This document shows, in pieces, positions 35,897-45,241 of a DNA stretch of 64,000 nucleotides. How positions within the stretch are numbered: position 1 is the first letter of the stretch; each line of letters opens with the position of its first letter. The translations under genes were made by a program, and so were the position numbers. Source of the stretch: CADEDV01 sp048498035 (GTDB taxonomy: Bacteria; Bacteroidota; Bacteroidia; Chitinophagales; Chitinophagaceae); the NCBI GenBank assembly GCA_048498035.1, contig JBEHYT010000005.1:62001-126000 (forward strand), read 5' to 3'. The notes below the pieces were generated by a model. The model saw only the letters and a list, made by a program, of their open reading frames with translations. It was not told the origin of the DNA and did not search any database.

Positions 35897-35923
35897 ATCG
35901 CCCCGCTGAATTAGCGGGGCGAT
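35897..35923. terminator. Bidirectional terminator between dsbD and the ECF sigma gene
   Basis: A perfect 11-bp GC-rich stem (ATCGCCCCGCT/AGCGGGGCGAT) with 5-nt loop. The T-tract is better on the minus strand (TTTTCTATT), but the site lies at the 3' end of both convergent genes. Confidence 0.8.
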
Positions 35924-35931
35924 CAATTTGG

Positions 35932-36027
35932 TGTCATCCTGTATCAGCCTTCCGGCAAGCGGCAAGCAAACCGAATAAATTCTTTTATGTGAATTCATCT
36001 ATACCCGGGTGGAGATACAGGATGACA
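35932..36027. repeat. REP-like element with 14-bp perfect inverted repeats
   Basis: TGTCATCCTGTATC (35932-35945) and its exact complement GATACAGGATGACA (36014-36027) bracket 68 bp between two convergent genes. TGTCATCCTG-type starts are typical of repetitive extragenic palindromes in Bacteroidota. Confidence 0.65.
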
Positions 36028-36036
36028 AGCTCTTGA

Positions 36037-36618
36037 CTAAAGTGCAATTTGTTTTTGCAGCATCAGCTTACGCAAATTAATCAATCCATACCGCATACGT
36101 CCCAACGCCGTGTTAATACTGCAATTGGTAGCGGCCGCAATTTCCTTAAAGCTCATGTCTGCATAGTGACGCAAAATGATCACTTCGCGCTGGTCTTCCG
36201 GGAGACGCTCCAGCATATCGCGTACGCGATCATGACTTTGGCGGCGCATCATCACCGTTTCAGCGCTATCTTCTGAAAAATTTAATACTTCAAAAATATC
36301 CTTGTCTTCCCCGTTGCGGATCGTGGGAGTGCGTTTTACCTTGCGGAAATGGTCAACACAGAGATTATGGGCAATTCGCATGGCCCAGGGCAAAAACTTG
36401 CCCTCTTCTGTGTACCGCCCGCTCCGCATTGTATCAATAATGCGGATAAAAACATCCTGGAAGATGTCTTCGGCCAGGTATTTGTCTTTTACGAGGAACA
36501 GGATAGACGTGTACAGCTTGTCCTTATGCCGCAGCACAAGGGCTTCAAGCGCGTCCAGGTTGCCATCCGTAAACAGATGGATTAATTCATGGTCGGTTTT
36601 CTTGTTAAAAGCTTTCAT
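36037..36618 (-). CDS. ECF-type RNA polymerase sigma factor
   Basis: 193 residues from the ATG at 36618 (MKAFNKKTDHELI); a longer in-frame start at 36708 is less likely. Region 2 contains YLAEDIFQDVFIRI and WAMRIAHNLCVDHFRK; region 4 ends in the helix-turn-helix SFKEIAAATNCSINTALGRM. The type is the general Bacteroidota ECF sigma. There is no adjacent anti-sigma (FecR) or SusC gene, so it is not a PUL-linked copy. The target promoters are unknown. It is convergent with dsbD and divergent from uvrA. Confidence 0.93.
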   Translation of the reverse strand: MKAFNKKTDHELIHLFTDGNLDALEALVLRHKDKLYTSILFLVKDKYLAEDIFQDVFIRIIDTMRSGRYTEEGKFLPWAMRIAHNLCVDHFRKVKRTPTIRNGEDKDIFEVLNFSEDSAETVMMRRQSHDRVRDMLERLPEDQREVIILRHYADMSFKEIAAATNCSINTALGRMRYGLINLRKLMLQKQIAL

Positions 36619-36884
36619 AACTCCTACAGGTTTAGGTTGCTCCGCATGTGCACGACAATGCAGAATATTCAATGGATAATGGAACTGTCTTAAATCGGTT
36701 AAAAACAAAAAGTGTAGAAGTTAGGCAATAGGCGTAGGTGATTTTAGGTTTCTCATTTTTGGATATTGTGGTCTAAAAATAAAATATTTTAATAAAACGC
36801 CAAATATTTGTGCACGTACTGTGTACATTTATGTGCCAACGAAATGTTAAGAGTTTTGTTCCAAGAATAAGCCACACAAGGCTT

Positions 36885-36892
36885 TACCTTTG
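36885..36892 (+). promoter_or_regulatory. Putative -7 element of uvrA
   Basis: TACCTTTG ends 8 nt before the ATG at 36901, again implying a very short leader. The nearest TTG upstream is 26 nt away, so the -33 element is weak. The 36619-36900 gap otherwise shows only AT-rich DNA. Confidence 0.45.
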
Positions 36893-36900
36893 CAGAGACG

Positions 36901-39762
36901 ATGATGGAAAAGACAATAAAAGGGAAAAATCCCGCAAAAGCGACGACCGTAAAATCCGCAGAAAATATACAGATCCGGGGCGCGAGAGTACACAATCTCA
37001 AAAATGTAAATGTTACGATTCCCCGTAATAAGTTAGTGGTAGTAACCGGGGTTTCGGGCTCCGGCAAGTCATCCTTAACCATTGATACCCTGTATGCTGA
37101 AGGGCAGCGCCGGTACGCAGAAAGCCTTAGCGCCTATGCCCGGCAATTTCTGAACCGGATGAACAAGCCGGATGTAGACTTCATCAAAGGCCTGTGCCCC
37201 GCCATAGCCATTGAGCAGAAGGTAATTACGCGCACTCCGCGGAGCACCGTTGGAAGTATGACGGAGATTTATGACTACCTCCGCCTCCTTTTTGCCCGCA
37301 TTGGCCGCACAATTTCCCCCGTTTCCGGCCACGAAGTCAAAAAAGATGATGTAGGCGATGTTTTAAAAGCGATTACGAGCCTGGCCGAAGGCGATCGCGT
37401 TTACATTCTCGCTCTTTTCAGACAACACGCCAAACGGGATGTTCGTGAAGAACTGAACATATTGGCCCAGAAGGGATTTAGCCGTGTATATGGACGTGAA
37501 GGCACCAAAGAAGGCACCGTGTACCGTATTGAAGAGTTGCTGGAAATGGCGGATAAAGAGCTGAAGGCCACGCTTAAACCGGTCCTGGGCACCGGCAAGG
37601 CGGCAACCGGAACCGGGTTGTATATCCTGGTAGACCGGATTATTGTCAAAGATTTTGAAGAAGATGACCATCACCGCATTTCCGACTCCATAGGCACCGC
37701 CTTTTATGAAGGCGAAGGAGATGTGTATCTCGAAATAAACGGCAAAACATTCCGTCATTTCAACAACCGCTTTGAATTGGACGGAATGACGTTTGAAGAG
37801 CCTATTCCCAATCTTTTCTCCTTTAACAACCCATTCGGTGCCTGCCCCACCTGCGAAGGATTTTCCCAGGTATTGGGTATTGATGACGACCTGGTAATCC
37901 CGGATCGGCGCTTAAGCGTGTACGAAGGAGCTGTTGCGCCCTGGAAGGGCGAAAAGCTGGACTGGTGGCGCCAACAATTTGTGAAGGTGGCCAAAACAGT
38001 CAATTTTCCAATCCATAAGCCGGTAGCTGATCTTACCGATAAACAATATGACACGCTTTGGGAAGGTGTAGATGGCATCGGCATTGATCCTTTTTTTAAA
38101 GACGTAGAACAGCAGTTGTACAAAGTGCAATACCGCGTACTGCTGAGCCGCTATCGCGGCCGCACGGAATGTCCCGATTGCGATGGCTACCGCCTTCGAA
38201 AAGAAGCGCTGTATGTAAAGGTGAATGGAAAACATATTGGTGAGCTGAGTGCGATGCCTGTGCGTGACCTGGCCGCCTGGTTTAGCCAGATCAAACTTAC
38301 AGCCCACGAAAAAGAAATTGCAAAGCGCATCCTGCTGGAGATCAACAACCGGCTGGATACCCTGTTGAAAGTAGGACTGGGCTACCTTACACTCAGCCGC
38401 CTGGCCAACTCACTGAGCGGCGGCGAAAGCCAGCGTATACAGCTTACGAGGAGCCTCGGCAGCAACCTGACCAACTCGCTGTATATTTTAGATGAACCCT
38501 CTATCGGTTTACACTCACGCGATACGTCCAACCTGATACAGGTGCTTAAAGAATTGCGCGACCTGGGAAATACGGTAGTGGTGGTTGAGCATGATGAAAT
38601 GATGATGCGCGAAACGGATCATATTATTGATATGGGTCCACTGGCATCGCACCTGGGAGGTGAAGTGGTGGCAGAAGGAAACTACGACGAAATTATCGCC
38701 GATCCCAAGAGCCTCACCGGTAAATATTTATCGGGCAAATTAACGATTGATCCGCCAAAGACCGTGCGCAAATGGAACCGCTCGGTAAAAGTAGAAGGTG
38801 CACGCCAGCATAACCTGAAAAATATTACCGTGGAATTTCCGCTCAACGTGCTATGCGTGGTGAGCGGCGTTAGCGGAAGCGGTAAAACAACGCTTGTAAA
38901 ACAAATACTTTATCCCGCCCTGCGGAAAATGAAAGGCGAGTTTGGCGAAAAGATCGGGATGCATAAATCCGTAACCGGTGATGTTGATAGCATCGGACAG
39001 GTGGAAATGGTAGACCAGAATCCGATCGGTAAATCTTCACGCAGTAATCCTGTTACTTATATCAAGGCGTACGATGAGATACGCGACCTCTTCTCACGTC
39101 AGCCGCTTAGTAAAATGCGCGGATTTTTACCCAAGCATTTTTCATTTAATGTGGATGGCGGCCGCTGTGATACCTGTAAGGGAGAAGGTGAACAGGTAGT
39201 GGAAATGCAGTTCCTGGCAGATGTTCATCTTACCTGCGAAGCCTGCGGCGGAAAAAAATTCAAGGAAGAAGTGCTGGAAGTACGATACCGCGACAAAAAT
39301 ATTTATGATGTGCTTGAAATGAGCGTGGATGAAGCCATTGTTTTTTTCCATGATGAAAAAAATCTTGCCCGTGCACTACAGCCCCTGAGTGATGTTGGAC
39401 TTGGATATATAAAACTGGGCCAGTCGTCTGACACGCTCTCCGGCGGCGAAGCGCAACGGGTTAAACTCGCTTCGTTTCTTGGCAAGGGGCGCTCTTCAGA
39501 AAAAGTACTTTTTATTTTTGATGAACCAACTACCGGGTTGCATTTTAATGATATCAATAAGTTGCTGGCTTCCTTCAATGCACTTATTGAGCAGGGGCAT
39601 TCCATTATCGTGATTGAACACAATACAGATGTTATCCGCAGTGCCGACTGGGTGATTGACCTTGGACCTGAAGCAGGTGACGCTGGCGGCAACCTGGTAT
39701 TTGCAGGTAAACCGGCCGATTTGAAAAAGGAAAAGAAAAGCTTTACCGCAAAATATTTATAA
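36901..39762 (+). CDS. uvrA: Excinuclease ABC subunit A
   Basis: 953 residues from ATG 36901 (a second ATG follows at 36904). Two ABC ATPase halves: Walker A GVSGSGKSS near 50 and a second GVSGSGKTT near 657, with both LSGGE signatures (LSGGESQRIQL and LSGGEAQRVKL). Zinc modules include CPTCEG, CPDCDG, and the C-terminal CDTCKG...CEACGG pair. UvrA recognises bulky DNA lesions and loads UvrB in nucleotide excision repair. Full length and all motifs are intact. The following minus-strand gene ends 8 nt later. Confidence 0.98.
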   Translation: MMEKTIKGKNPAKATTVKSAENIQIRGARVHNLKNVNVTIPRNKLVVVTGVSGSGKSSLTIDTLYAEGQRRYAESLSAYARQFLNRMNKPDVDFIKGLCPAIAIEQKVITRTPRSTVGSMTEIYDYLRLLFARIGRTISPVSGHEVKKDDVGDVLKAITSLAEGDRVYILALFRQHAKRDVREELNILAQKGFSRVYGREGTKEGTVYRIEELLEMADKELKATLKPVLGTGKAATGTGLYILVDRIIVKDFEEDDHHRISDSIGTAFYEGEGDVYLEINGKTFRHFNNRFELDGMTFEEPIPNLFSFNNPFGACPTCEGFSQVLGIDDDLVIPDRRLSVYEGAVAPWKGEKLDWWRQQFVKVAKTVNFPIHKPVADLTDKQYDTLWEGVDGIGIDPFFKDVEQQLYKVQYRVLLSRYRGRTECPDCDGYRLRKEALYVKVNGKHIGELSAMPVRDLAAWFSQIKLTAHEKEIAKRILLEINNRLDTLLKVGLGYLTLSRLANSLSGGESQRIQLTRSLGSNLTNSLYILDEPSIGLHSRDTSNLIQVLKELRDLGNTVVVVEHDEMMMRETDHIIDMGPLASHLGGEVVAEGNYDEIIADPKSLTGKYLSGKLTIDPPKTVRKWNRSVKVEGARQHNLKNITVEFPLNVLCVVSGVSGSGKTTLVKQILYPALRKMKGEFGEKIGMHKSVTGDVDSIGQVEMVDQNPIGKSSRSNPVTYIKAYDEIRDLFSRQPLSKMRGFLPKHFSFNVDGGRCDTCKGEGEQVVEMQFLADVHLTCEACGGKKFKEEVLEVRYRDKNIYDVLEMSVDEAIVFFHDEKNLARALQPLSDVGLGYIKLGQSSDTLSGGEAQRVKLASFLGKGRSSEKVLFIFDEPTTGLHFNDINKLLASFNALIEQGHSIIVIEHNTDVIRSADWVIDLGPEAGDAGGNLVFAGKPADLKKEKKSFTAKYL

Positions 39763-39769
39763 CAGGCGG

Positions 39770-40180
39770 TTACCGCAACTTATCAAGCGATTTTACCAGC
39801 TTCTGATCGCGGCGAATGCCACGAAATGCCATGAAGTAGGCAATCGGTATAATGATTGGGAATACGGCCCAGAGCGCCAGTGTACCGGTAAGTTTCTTTA
39901 TTTCCAGGTAATAAAACAGCAGTACCAGGATTGACACAAGAATGCCCAACCAGCATAGTTTAATCTGCGTGGGCCGGTCTTTAAAGAAAAAGATCGTCAC
40001 AAACGAAATGATCAGGGACGCGCCAGTGGCCAGGATCAGGAATAACGATTTACCGCCATCTACAACTGTAAAATCGTGGGGAGGATCAATCGCTGTACCT
40101 GTAAAAACCGGAAACTGGAAGGTCAGAAAGGCACAAAGTGTGGCAAGCAGTAGCCAAAGAGTTTGTTGTCGCTGGATCAT
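39770..40180 (-). CDS. DUF4293 family membrane protein
   Basis: 136 residues with four hydrophobic helices and a basic C-terminus (FRGIRRDQKLVKSLDKLR). The N-terminus MIQRQQTLWLLLA is typical for DUF4293, a Bacteroidota family of unknown function. It is convergent with uvrA and 41 bp upstream of glyA's end on the same strand. No functional inference is possible. Confidence 0.85.
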   Translation of the reverse strand: MIQRQQTLWLLLATLCAFLTFQFPVFTGTAIDPPHDFTVVDGGKSLFLILATGASLIISFVTIFFFKDRPTQIKLCWLGILVSILVLLFYYLEIKKLTGTLALWAVFPIIIPIAYFMAFRGIRRDQKLVKSLDKLR

Positions 40181-40221
40181 GCTATGAATTTACAAAATTC
40201 AGATTTAGGCTAAAAACAAAT

Positions 40222-41499
40222 TTACAGTTCTGGATACAGCGGGAATTGTTGCATAAATGCTTTTACGTCATCTTTTACTCCGTTGATCACCTGCTCATCA
40301 TCCGCGTTCATCAACACTTTATCAATTAATGCAACCACTTCTTCCATGTGTTGTTCTTTCATACCACGGGTTGTAACGGCCGGTACGCCTACGCGGATCC
40401 CAGAGGTTACAAACGGAGATTTATCGTCAAACGGAACTGCATTTTTATTGAGCGTAATATGCGCCCTGTCGAGCGTTTCCTGCGCCTTTTTTCCCGTCAG
40501 GTTTTTATTGCGAAGGTCTATCAGCATCAGGTGATTGTCTGTACCGCCGCTAATCAGGTCATAACCGCGTTTTACGAGTGCTGCCGCCATTGCCTGTGCG
40601 TTGCTGATGATCTGTTTGCCATAGGCCTTGAAGTTATCTGAGAGTATTTCGCCAAAGGCCACTGCTTTTGCAGCAATTACATGTTCAAGCGGGCCACCCT
40701 GTGTTCCGGGGAATACGGCCAGGTCCAGCAGTTGGCTCATCGTGCGGAGGTTGCCTTTGGGATCTTTAATACCCCATGGATTTTCAAAATCATGCCGCAG
40801 CATGATGATACCACCGCGCGGCCCGCGCAACGTTTTATGGGTTGTAGATGTAATGATATGGCAATGGTCAAACGGATCATTGAGTAGTCCGGTCGCAATC
40901 AGCCCGGCGGGGTGAGCAATATCTGCCATTACTACCGCACCGATCTTATCTGCAACAGCGCGTATGCGCGCATAATCCCAATCCCGGCTATAGGCCGAAG
41001 CCCCACAGATGATCATCTTTGGTTTTTCTGCAAGCGCTGTTGCTTCCAGTTGGTCGTAATCTACAAGTCCGCTGTCTTTTTTTACCCCGTAAAACAGCGC
41101 ATGAAAATTTTTGCCGCTGAAATTGGCAGGGCTGCCATGCGTAAGGTGACCGCCCATGCTCAGGTCAAGCCCCAGCACTTTTTCACCGGGTTTGAGGCAG
41201 GCGAGAAAGACGGCTGCATTGGCCTGGGCGCCGCTATGCGGTTGTACATTGGCCCAACTGGCGTTAAATATTTTTTTAAGCCGGTCAATGGCCAGGTTTT
41301 CAATTTCATCCACCACTTCACAACCGCCATAATAGCGTTTGCCTGGGTAGCCTTCTGCGTATTTGTTGGTGGGTACGGAACCCATCGCCTGCATTACCTG
41401 CAGGGAGGTGAAATTTTCCGACGCGATAAGCTCAATTCCGTTCCGCTGGCGATCCAGTTCTTTTCCAATAAGATCAAAAACGAGTTGGTCTTTTTGCAT
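40222..41499 (-). CDS. glyA: Serine hydroxymethyltransferase
   Basis: 425 residues. The PLP lysine lies in STTHKTLRGPRGG (about K222), preceded by the substrate region ADIAHPAGL and the N-terminal NKYAEGYPGKRYYGG. It converts serine and tetrahydrofolate to glycine and methylene-THF in the cytosol and feeds one-carbon and purine metabolism. A TACTTTTG element lies about 50 nt upstream. Complete length, no anomalies. Confidence 0.98.
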   Translation of the reverse strand: MQKDQLVFDLIGKELDRQRNGIELIASENFTSLQVMQAMGSVPTNKYAEGYPGKRYYGGCEVVDEIENLAIDRLKKIFNASWANVQPHSGAQANAAVFLACLKPGEKVLGLDLSMGGHLTHGSPANFSGKNFHALFYGVKKDSGLVDYDQLEATALAEKPKMIICGASAYSRDWDYARIRAVADKIGAVVMADIAHPAGLIATGLLNDPFDHCHIITSTTHKTLRGPRGGIIMLRHDFENPWGIKDPKGNLRTMSQLLDLAVFPGTQGGPLEHVIAAKAVAFGEILSDNFKAYGKQIISNAQAMAAALVKRGYDLISGGTDNHLMLIDLRNKNLTGKKAQETLDRAHITLNKNAVPFDDKSPFVTSGIRVGVPAVTTRGMKEQHMEEVVALIDKVLMNADDEQVINGVKDDVKAFMQQFPLYPEL

Positions 41500-41548
41500 T
41501 TGACAGGCTGGTTTAAACGGGCATTATGCACCCGGCTGAAAGATGCTG

Positions 41549-41556
41549 CAAAAGTA
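41549..41556 (-). promoter_or_regulatory. Putative -7 element of glyA
   Basis: TACTTTTG on the minus strand fits TAnnTTTG. A -33 TTG is not evident at the usual spacing. It gives a leader of about 45 nt. Confidence 0.4.
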
Positions 41557-41734
41557 AGACAGCAACAAATGCGATGGGAGAGCGGGTAAAAGTTTTTATT
41601 TATTTCAAAAGTCTTACTTTCGTTCGCTTTTACCATCCGCCGCAGGCGGAGAATTGTGAAGAAGGCTCGTTTATTTTGAAGTGTATCACTAAAAACCAAG
41701 CGATCTGGCAGCAATGTTGCCAGGCTCCGGTAAT

Positions 41735-42727
41735 ATGAAAGCGATAATACCAGTAGCAGGCGCAGGAACCAAACTTCGCCCCCACAGTTATACGCAACCG
41801 AAAGCTCTCATCCCGCTTGCAGGCAAAACTGTATTAAGCATCATTATTGATCAACTGCAGGAAGCAGGCATCCGTGAATTTATTTTTATCGTAGGCTACC
41901 TGGGTGACAAAATCCAGGATTATGTAAAGGGCAGGTACCCAGACCTGGTGGCACATTATGTACACCAGGTAGATCGGCAGGGCGTGGGCCATGCCATTGA
42001 ACTGGCCAGGGCCATTGTAAACCAGGATGAAGTATTTGTGGTGCTTGGAGACACCATCTGCGAATATGATATTCGTGAAGTGGTAAAAAGTGAATACTCC
42101 ATGATTGGCGTACGAAAGGTGGATGATCCGCGTGATTTTGGTGTAGCAGAGATCAATGAAGAAGGATTTATTGATCATGTGGTGGAAAAGCCGCAGATAC
42201 CCAAATCAAATATGGCGCTGGTGGGTCTTTATATGATCAAGGAAAGTGAACAGATGTTCCAGTGCCTGGAAAATAATATTCGCCAGGGATTGCGTTCACA
42301 CGGTGAATACAGCCTTACCGATGCGCTGGACTGTATGATCAACCTGGGCGCTAAATTCAAGTCGTTTAAAGTGGAGAACTGGTTCGACTGTGGCAAGAAA
42401 GAAACCATGCTGGAATCCAACTCCATCCTCTTAAAGAAATTCGGCTCCAGCCCAAATGAAGAACGCAATTTTGAAAATACGGTAATTGTACAGCCGGTTA
42501 GCATTGGCGCAGGTTGCAATGTCCGCAATTCAATCATCGGCCCCAATGTTTCAATCGGAGAAAACACTACCGTGGATTCATCGATCATCAAAAATTCGAT
42601 CATTGGTTCATTCTCCAATCTCTTCGATATCGTGCTGGAATCTTCCATTATTGGCAGCGACACAGATCTGAAAGGTGAAACGCGTACACTGAACATAGGC
42701 GATAATACGAGCATCGATCTCGGTTAA
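41735..42727 (+). CDS. Sugar-nucleotide (NDP-sugar) pyrophosphorylase
   Basis: 330 residues from the ATG at 41735; the ATG at 41714 adds seven unconvincing codons. The nucleotidyltransferase signature is PVAGAGTKLRPHSYTQPKAL, close to GxGTRLxPxT...PK. The metal-binding aspartate is in VVLGDTICEYD. The last ~80 residues form left-handed beta-helix hexapeptide repeats (NSIIGPNVSIGENTTV). It makes an activated NDP-sugar from sugar-1-phosphate and NTP; the sugar (glucose or mannose) cannot be decided. Homologues are glucose-1-phosphate thymidylyltransferase-like. No glycan cluster is adjacent. Confidence 0.88.
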   Translation: MKAIIPVAGAGTKLRPHSYTQPKALIPLAGKTVLSIIIDQLQEAGIREFIFIVGYLGDKIQDYVKGRYPDLVAHYVHQVDRQGVGHAIELARAIVNQDEVFVVLGDTICEYDIREVVKSEYSMIGVRKVDDPRDFGVAEINEEGFIDHVVEKPQIPKSNMALVGLYMIKESEQMFQCLENNIRQGLRSHGEYSLTDALDCMINLGAKFKSFKVENWFDCGKKETMLESNSILLKKFGSSPNEERNFENTVIVQPVSIGAGCNVRNSIIGPNVSIGENTTVDSSIIKNSIIGSFSNLFDIVLESSIIGSDTDLKGETRTLNIGDNTSIDLG

Positions 42728-42822
42728 ACTGATTCCTGCTGTTGGATGCGCTGTAGGACTGACGACTTGATTTTTTTATATTTATCATTGCCGTTTGCAT
42801 TTTTCATCGTTACTTTCAATCC

Positions 42823-43770
42823 ATGTTCTCCAACCGAATCACGCGTCTTTTTTCAATCGACCTTCCTATTATCCAGGCCGGTATGATCTGGGCCAGCGGA
42901 TGGCGTCTTGCCAGTGCCGTGAGCAATGCAGGTGGTTTGGGTGTGCTGGGTGCAGGCTCCATGTATCCCGATGTATTGCGGGAGCACATTCAAAAGTTTC
43001 GCGCAGCGTCTGACCGTCCTTTTGGCGTAAATATTCCATTACTGTACCCTGCCATTGAAGAGCATATTGAAACCGTACTTGCAGAAAAAGTTCCTGTAGT
43101 GATCACCAGTGCAGGCAATCCGAAAACCTGGACGCAGCGTCTGAAAGATGGAGGTTGCAAAGTGGTACACGTGGTAAGTTCTTCCAAATTTGCCCTGAAG
43201 GCACAGGAAGCAGGCTGTGATGCGGTGGTGGCCGAGGGATTTGAAGCCGGCGGCCACAATGGCCGCGACGAAACCACCACGATGGTACTGGTGCCGCTGG
43301 TAGCGAACGCGGTAACTATTCCAGTGATTGCCGCAGGAGGAATTGCTACCGGCAGGCAAATGCTGGCAGCCATGGTGCTGGGAGCGGAAGGCGTACAACT
43401 GGGGAGCCGCTTTGTGGCCAGCGAGGAGGCTTCTTCCCATCTCAACTTCAAAAATGCCGTTGTAAATGCGGTGGAAGGAAGTACAGTCTTGACACTGAAG
43501 CAATTAACGCCGGTTCGCCTGCTAAAAAATGACTTTTACCGGGAAATACAGCAGGCCGAATTACGCGGCGCCACGGCTGCGGAACTGGCTGATATCCTGG
43601 GGCGTGCGCGCGCCAAGAAAGGTATGTTCGAGGGCGATATGGAGGCCGGAGAACTGGAAATTGGACAGGTAAGCGCCCTGCTTGATCGTATTTTACCGGC
43701 AGCAGATATCGTAAAAAATGTGTGGACAGAGTTCACCGAAGCGTTATCAAATCCGGTTAAAATCCACTAA
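42823..43770 (+). CDS. Nitronate monooxygenase family FMN enzyme
   Basis: 315 residues in a TIM-barrel. It opens with RLFSIDLPIIQAGMIW, followed by NAGGLGVLG, VAEGFEAGGHNG and VIAAGGIATG, the phosphate- and flavin-binding segments of the 2-nitropropane dioxygenase / FabK-like superfamily. It probably oxidises alkyl nitronates such as propionate-3-nitronate or has a related flavin-linked detoxification role. A FabK-type enoyl-ACP reductase is an alternative, but no fab genes are nearby. Confidence 0.87.
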   Translation: MFSNRITRLFSIDLPIIQAGMIWASGWRLASAVSNAGGLGVLGAGSMYPDVLREHIQKFRAASDRPFGVNIPLLYPAIEEHIETVLAEKVPVVITSAGNPKTWTQRLKDGGCKVVHVVSSSKFALKAQEAGCDAVVAEGFEAGGHNGRDETTTMVLVPLVANAVTIPVIAAGGIATGRQMLAAMVLGAEGVQLGSRFVASEEASSHLNFKNAVVNAVEGSTVLTLKQLTPVRLLKNDFYREIQQAELRGATAAELADILGRARAKKGMFEGDMEAGELEIGQVSALLDRILPAADIVKNVWTEFTEALSNPVKIH

Positions 43771-43816
43771 TTTTACGGCTGATCTGGACTATTCTGCAAC
43801 CTAAATCACTACATGT

Positions 43817-44215
43817 ATGAAACCGAAAACGCTTCTTCTTGCGTTAGGTCTTCTGGGTTTTGTAGCGGCGAAAGCATCGCCTGGTGATCCCGGCATTGGT
43901 GGAAAAGGAAAAAAAGACGAGCTGAACGGAATTGTGATCCACAGTGATTCCAAAAAGCCAATGAAAGACGTAACCATTACTGCTTACCTCGTTTCCCGGA
44001 AAGAAAAATCAGTGACCACCGATGACAGCGGCGGCTATGCATTTGACGAGCTGAAACCCGGTGTTTACAAATTTGTATTTGAAAAGGCAGGGTTTAAAAA
44101 AGTAACGAGAGATAAGGTAGTTGTAAAAACGGACGAAACATTTCAGCTTAACATTGAAATGATCGAATCCCCGGTGGATGTGATGCCATCGCCCTTTCAT
44201 TTTTCAGACTTCTAA
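43817..44215 (+). CDS. Exported carboxypeptidase-regulatory-like domain protein
   Basis: 132 residues with a signal peptide (cleaved near AKA-S). The rest is one seven-strand CarboxypepD_reg-like domain (LNGIVIHSDSKKPMKDVTI ... GGYAFDELKPGVYKFVF). In larger proteins this domain sits at the N-terminus of SusC/TonB receptors; here it stands alone. The role is unknown; it is followed directly by a terminator. Confidence 0.82.
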   Translation: MKPKTLLLALGLLGFVAAKASPGDPGIGGKGKKDELNGIVIHSDSKKPMKDVTITAYLVSRKEKSVTTDDSGGYAFDELKPGVYKFVFEKAGFKKVTRDKVVVKTDETFQLNIEMIESPVDVMPSPFHFSDF

Positions 44216-44234
44216 ACGAATCAGCAAATAGAAC

Positions 44235-44258
44235 AAAAGGACCATTATGGTCCTTTTT
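44235..44258 (+). terminator. Terminator after the carboxypeptidase-regulatory-like gene
   Basis: A 9-bp stem AAAAGGACC/GGTCCTTTT, 5-nt loop, then a T-run. It lies 20 bp after the plus-strand stop. Confidence 0.88.
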
Positions 44259-44278
44259 ACTTTTACTGCGGTAAAAAA

Positions 44279-44305
44279 GAACTCCGGGTCCCTGACCCGG
44301 AGTTC
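44279..44305 (-). terminator. Terminator of the coiled-coil repeat gene
   Basis: A perfect 12-bp stem GAACTCCGGGTC/GACCCGGAGTTC with a 3-nt loop, followed on the minus strand by TTTTTT. Confidence 0.85.
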
Positions 44306-44357
44306 GCGTTTTTCATGGCGTTGATTATGGCTATCTTTTCATGGCTATACTATCAAT

Positions 44358-45218
44358 TCAATCTTCGCTATCCTGCATATTTACATTGAAGTCGTCATCG
44401 GTACGCGTGATCTTTAGATTTTTATGCTGATCCAGGAAGCGGCTGTATTTTGCGCGCGTTTCAGCGCTGGTTTTTTTCCCGTTGATATACAGATCACCGT
44501 CTTTTTGCTCAATGGTATAAGCACCTTTTTTATCCAGGAGACCGTCTGCGGCAAGGCCGTCCACAAATGCTTTATATTCCTGGATCTTTGCCCGGGCTTT
44601 TTCTATTTGTCCCTTCGCCTGCTGTAATTCCTTTTCAATCTGGGGTTTCAGGTTCTTCATCTGCTCTTTTGCTTTTTCCATACTCGCTTCTACCTGAGTA
44701 AGGTCGATGTTCTTTGCACGATCCAGCTCTTCACGGATTTTGTCGGTATTTATTTTCGCCATCGACTCTTGTATTTCTTTCTGGATGGCTTCCATGTCCA
44801 CGTTTTTCAGCGCCTGCTGTACTTCCTCCTGGATCTTTTTCGCATCTACTTCTTTTAAAGCGGCATCAACCTGCTGCTGTATCGCCTTCATGTCTATATT
44901 TTTCAATGCCTGGTGTACTTCTTCCTCGATCTTCTTCATATCAATCCCTTCCAGGGCTGACCTGATCTCCCGCTGGGCCATCTCCATTTCTTTGTCAATA
45001 TCTACCCGGTCCAGTTCCTCCAGCGCCTCATCCAGGTCGCGGATGCTTTTTTCTTTTTTTACTTTTTTGGGAAGCGGCGTATCTGCAGGCTGACCCTGCT
45101 GGTAAAAATGATAATTATTACCACCGTTGTTATTGCCCCAGGATGCCAGACCTATTACAAGGCCAATGGCAGCCAAAGGAAGCAGGAAGCGCTTGCCGGT
45201 TAAGGTTTTTGTTTTCAT
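44358..45218 (-). CDS. Exported coiled-coil protein with 16-residue repeats
   Basis: 286 residues from the ATG at 45218 (MKTKTLTGK). One N-terminal hydrophobic helix (signal or anchor, ending near LASWG) precedes a ~35-residue linker. Then five tandem 16-residue repeats of the form [M/A]KxIxxEVxxALKxVD form a long coiled coil that runs to about residue 215. A small C-terminal segment follows, with DLYINGKKTSAETRAKYSRFL. It is acidic overall. I do not recognise a characterised family. Two palindromes upstream (45242-45279) suggest specific repression. It could be a periplasmic scaffold or sensor of envelope stress; this is inference. Confidence 0.75.
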   Translation of the reverse strand: MKTKTLTGKRFLLPLAAIGLVIGLASWGNNNGGNNYHFYQQGQPADTPLPKKVKKEKSIRDLDEALEELDRVDIDKEMEMAQREIRSALEGIDMKKIEEEVHQALKNIDMKAIQQQVDAALKEVDAKKIQEEVQQALKNVDMEAIQKEIQESMAKINTDKIREELDRAKNIDLTQVEASMEKAKEQMKNLKPQIEKELQQAKGQIEKARAKIQEYKAFVDGLAADGLLDKKGAYTIEQKDGDLYINGKKTSAETRAKYSRFLDQHKNLKITRTDDDFNVNMQDSED

Positions 45219-45241
45219 GTTAAACGTTTGAATAATTGATA

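Noticed and set aside
42823..43770. FabK enoyl-ACP reductase
   Set aside because: Same superfamily, but there is no fab context and the motifs fit nitronate monooxygenase at least as well; only the family name is kept.
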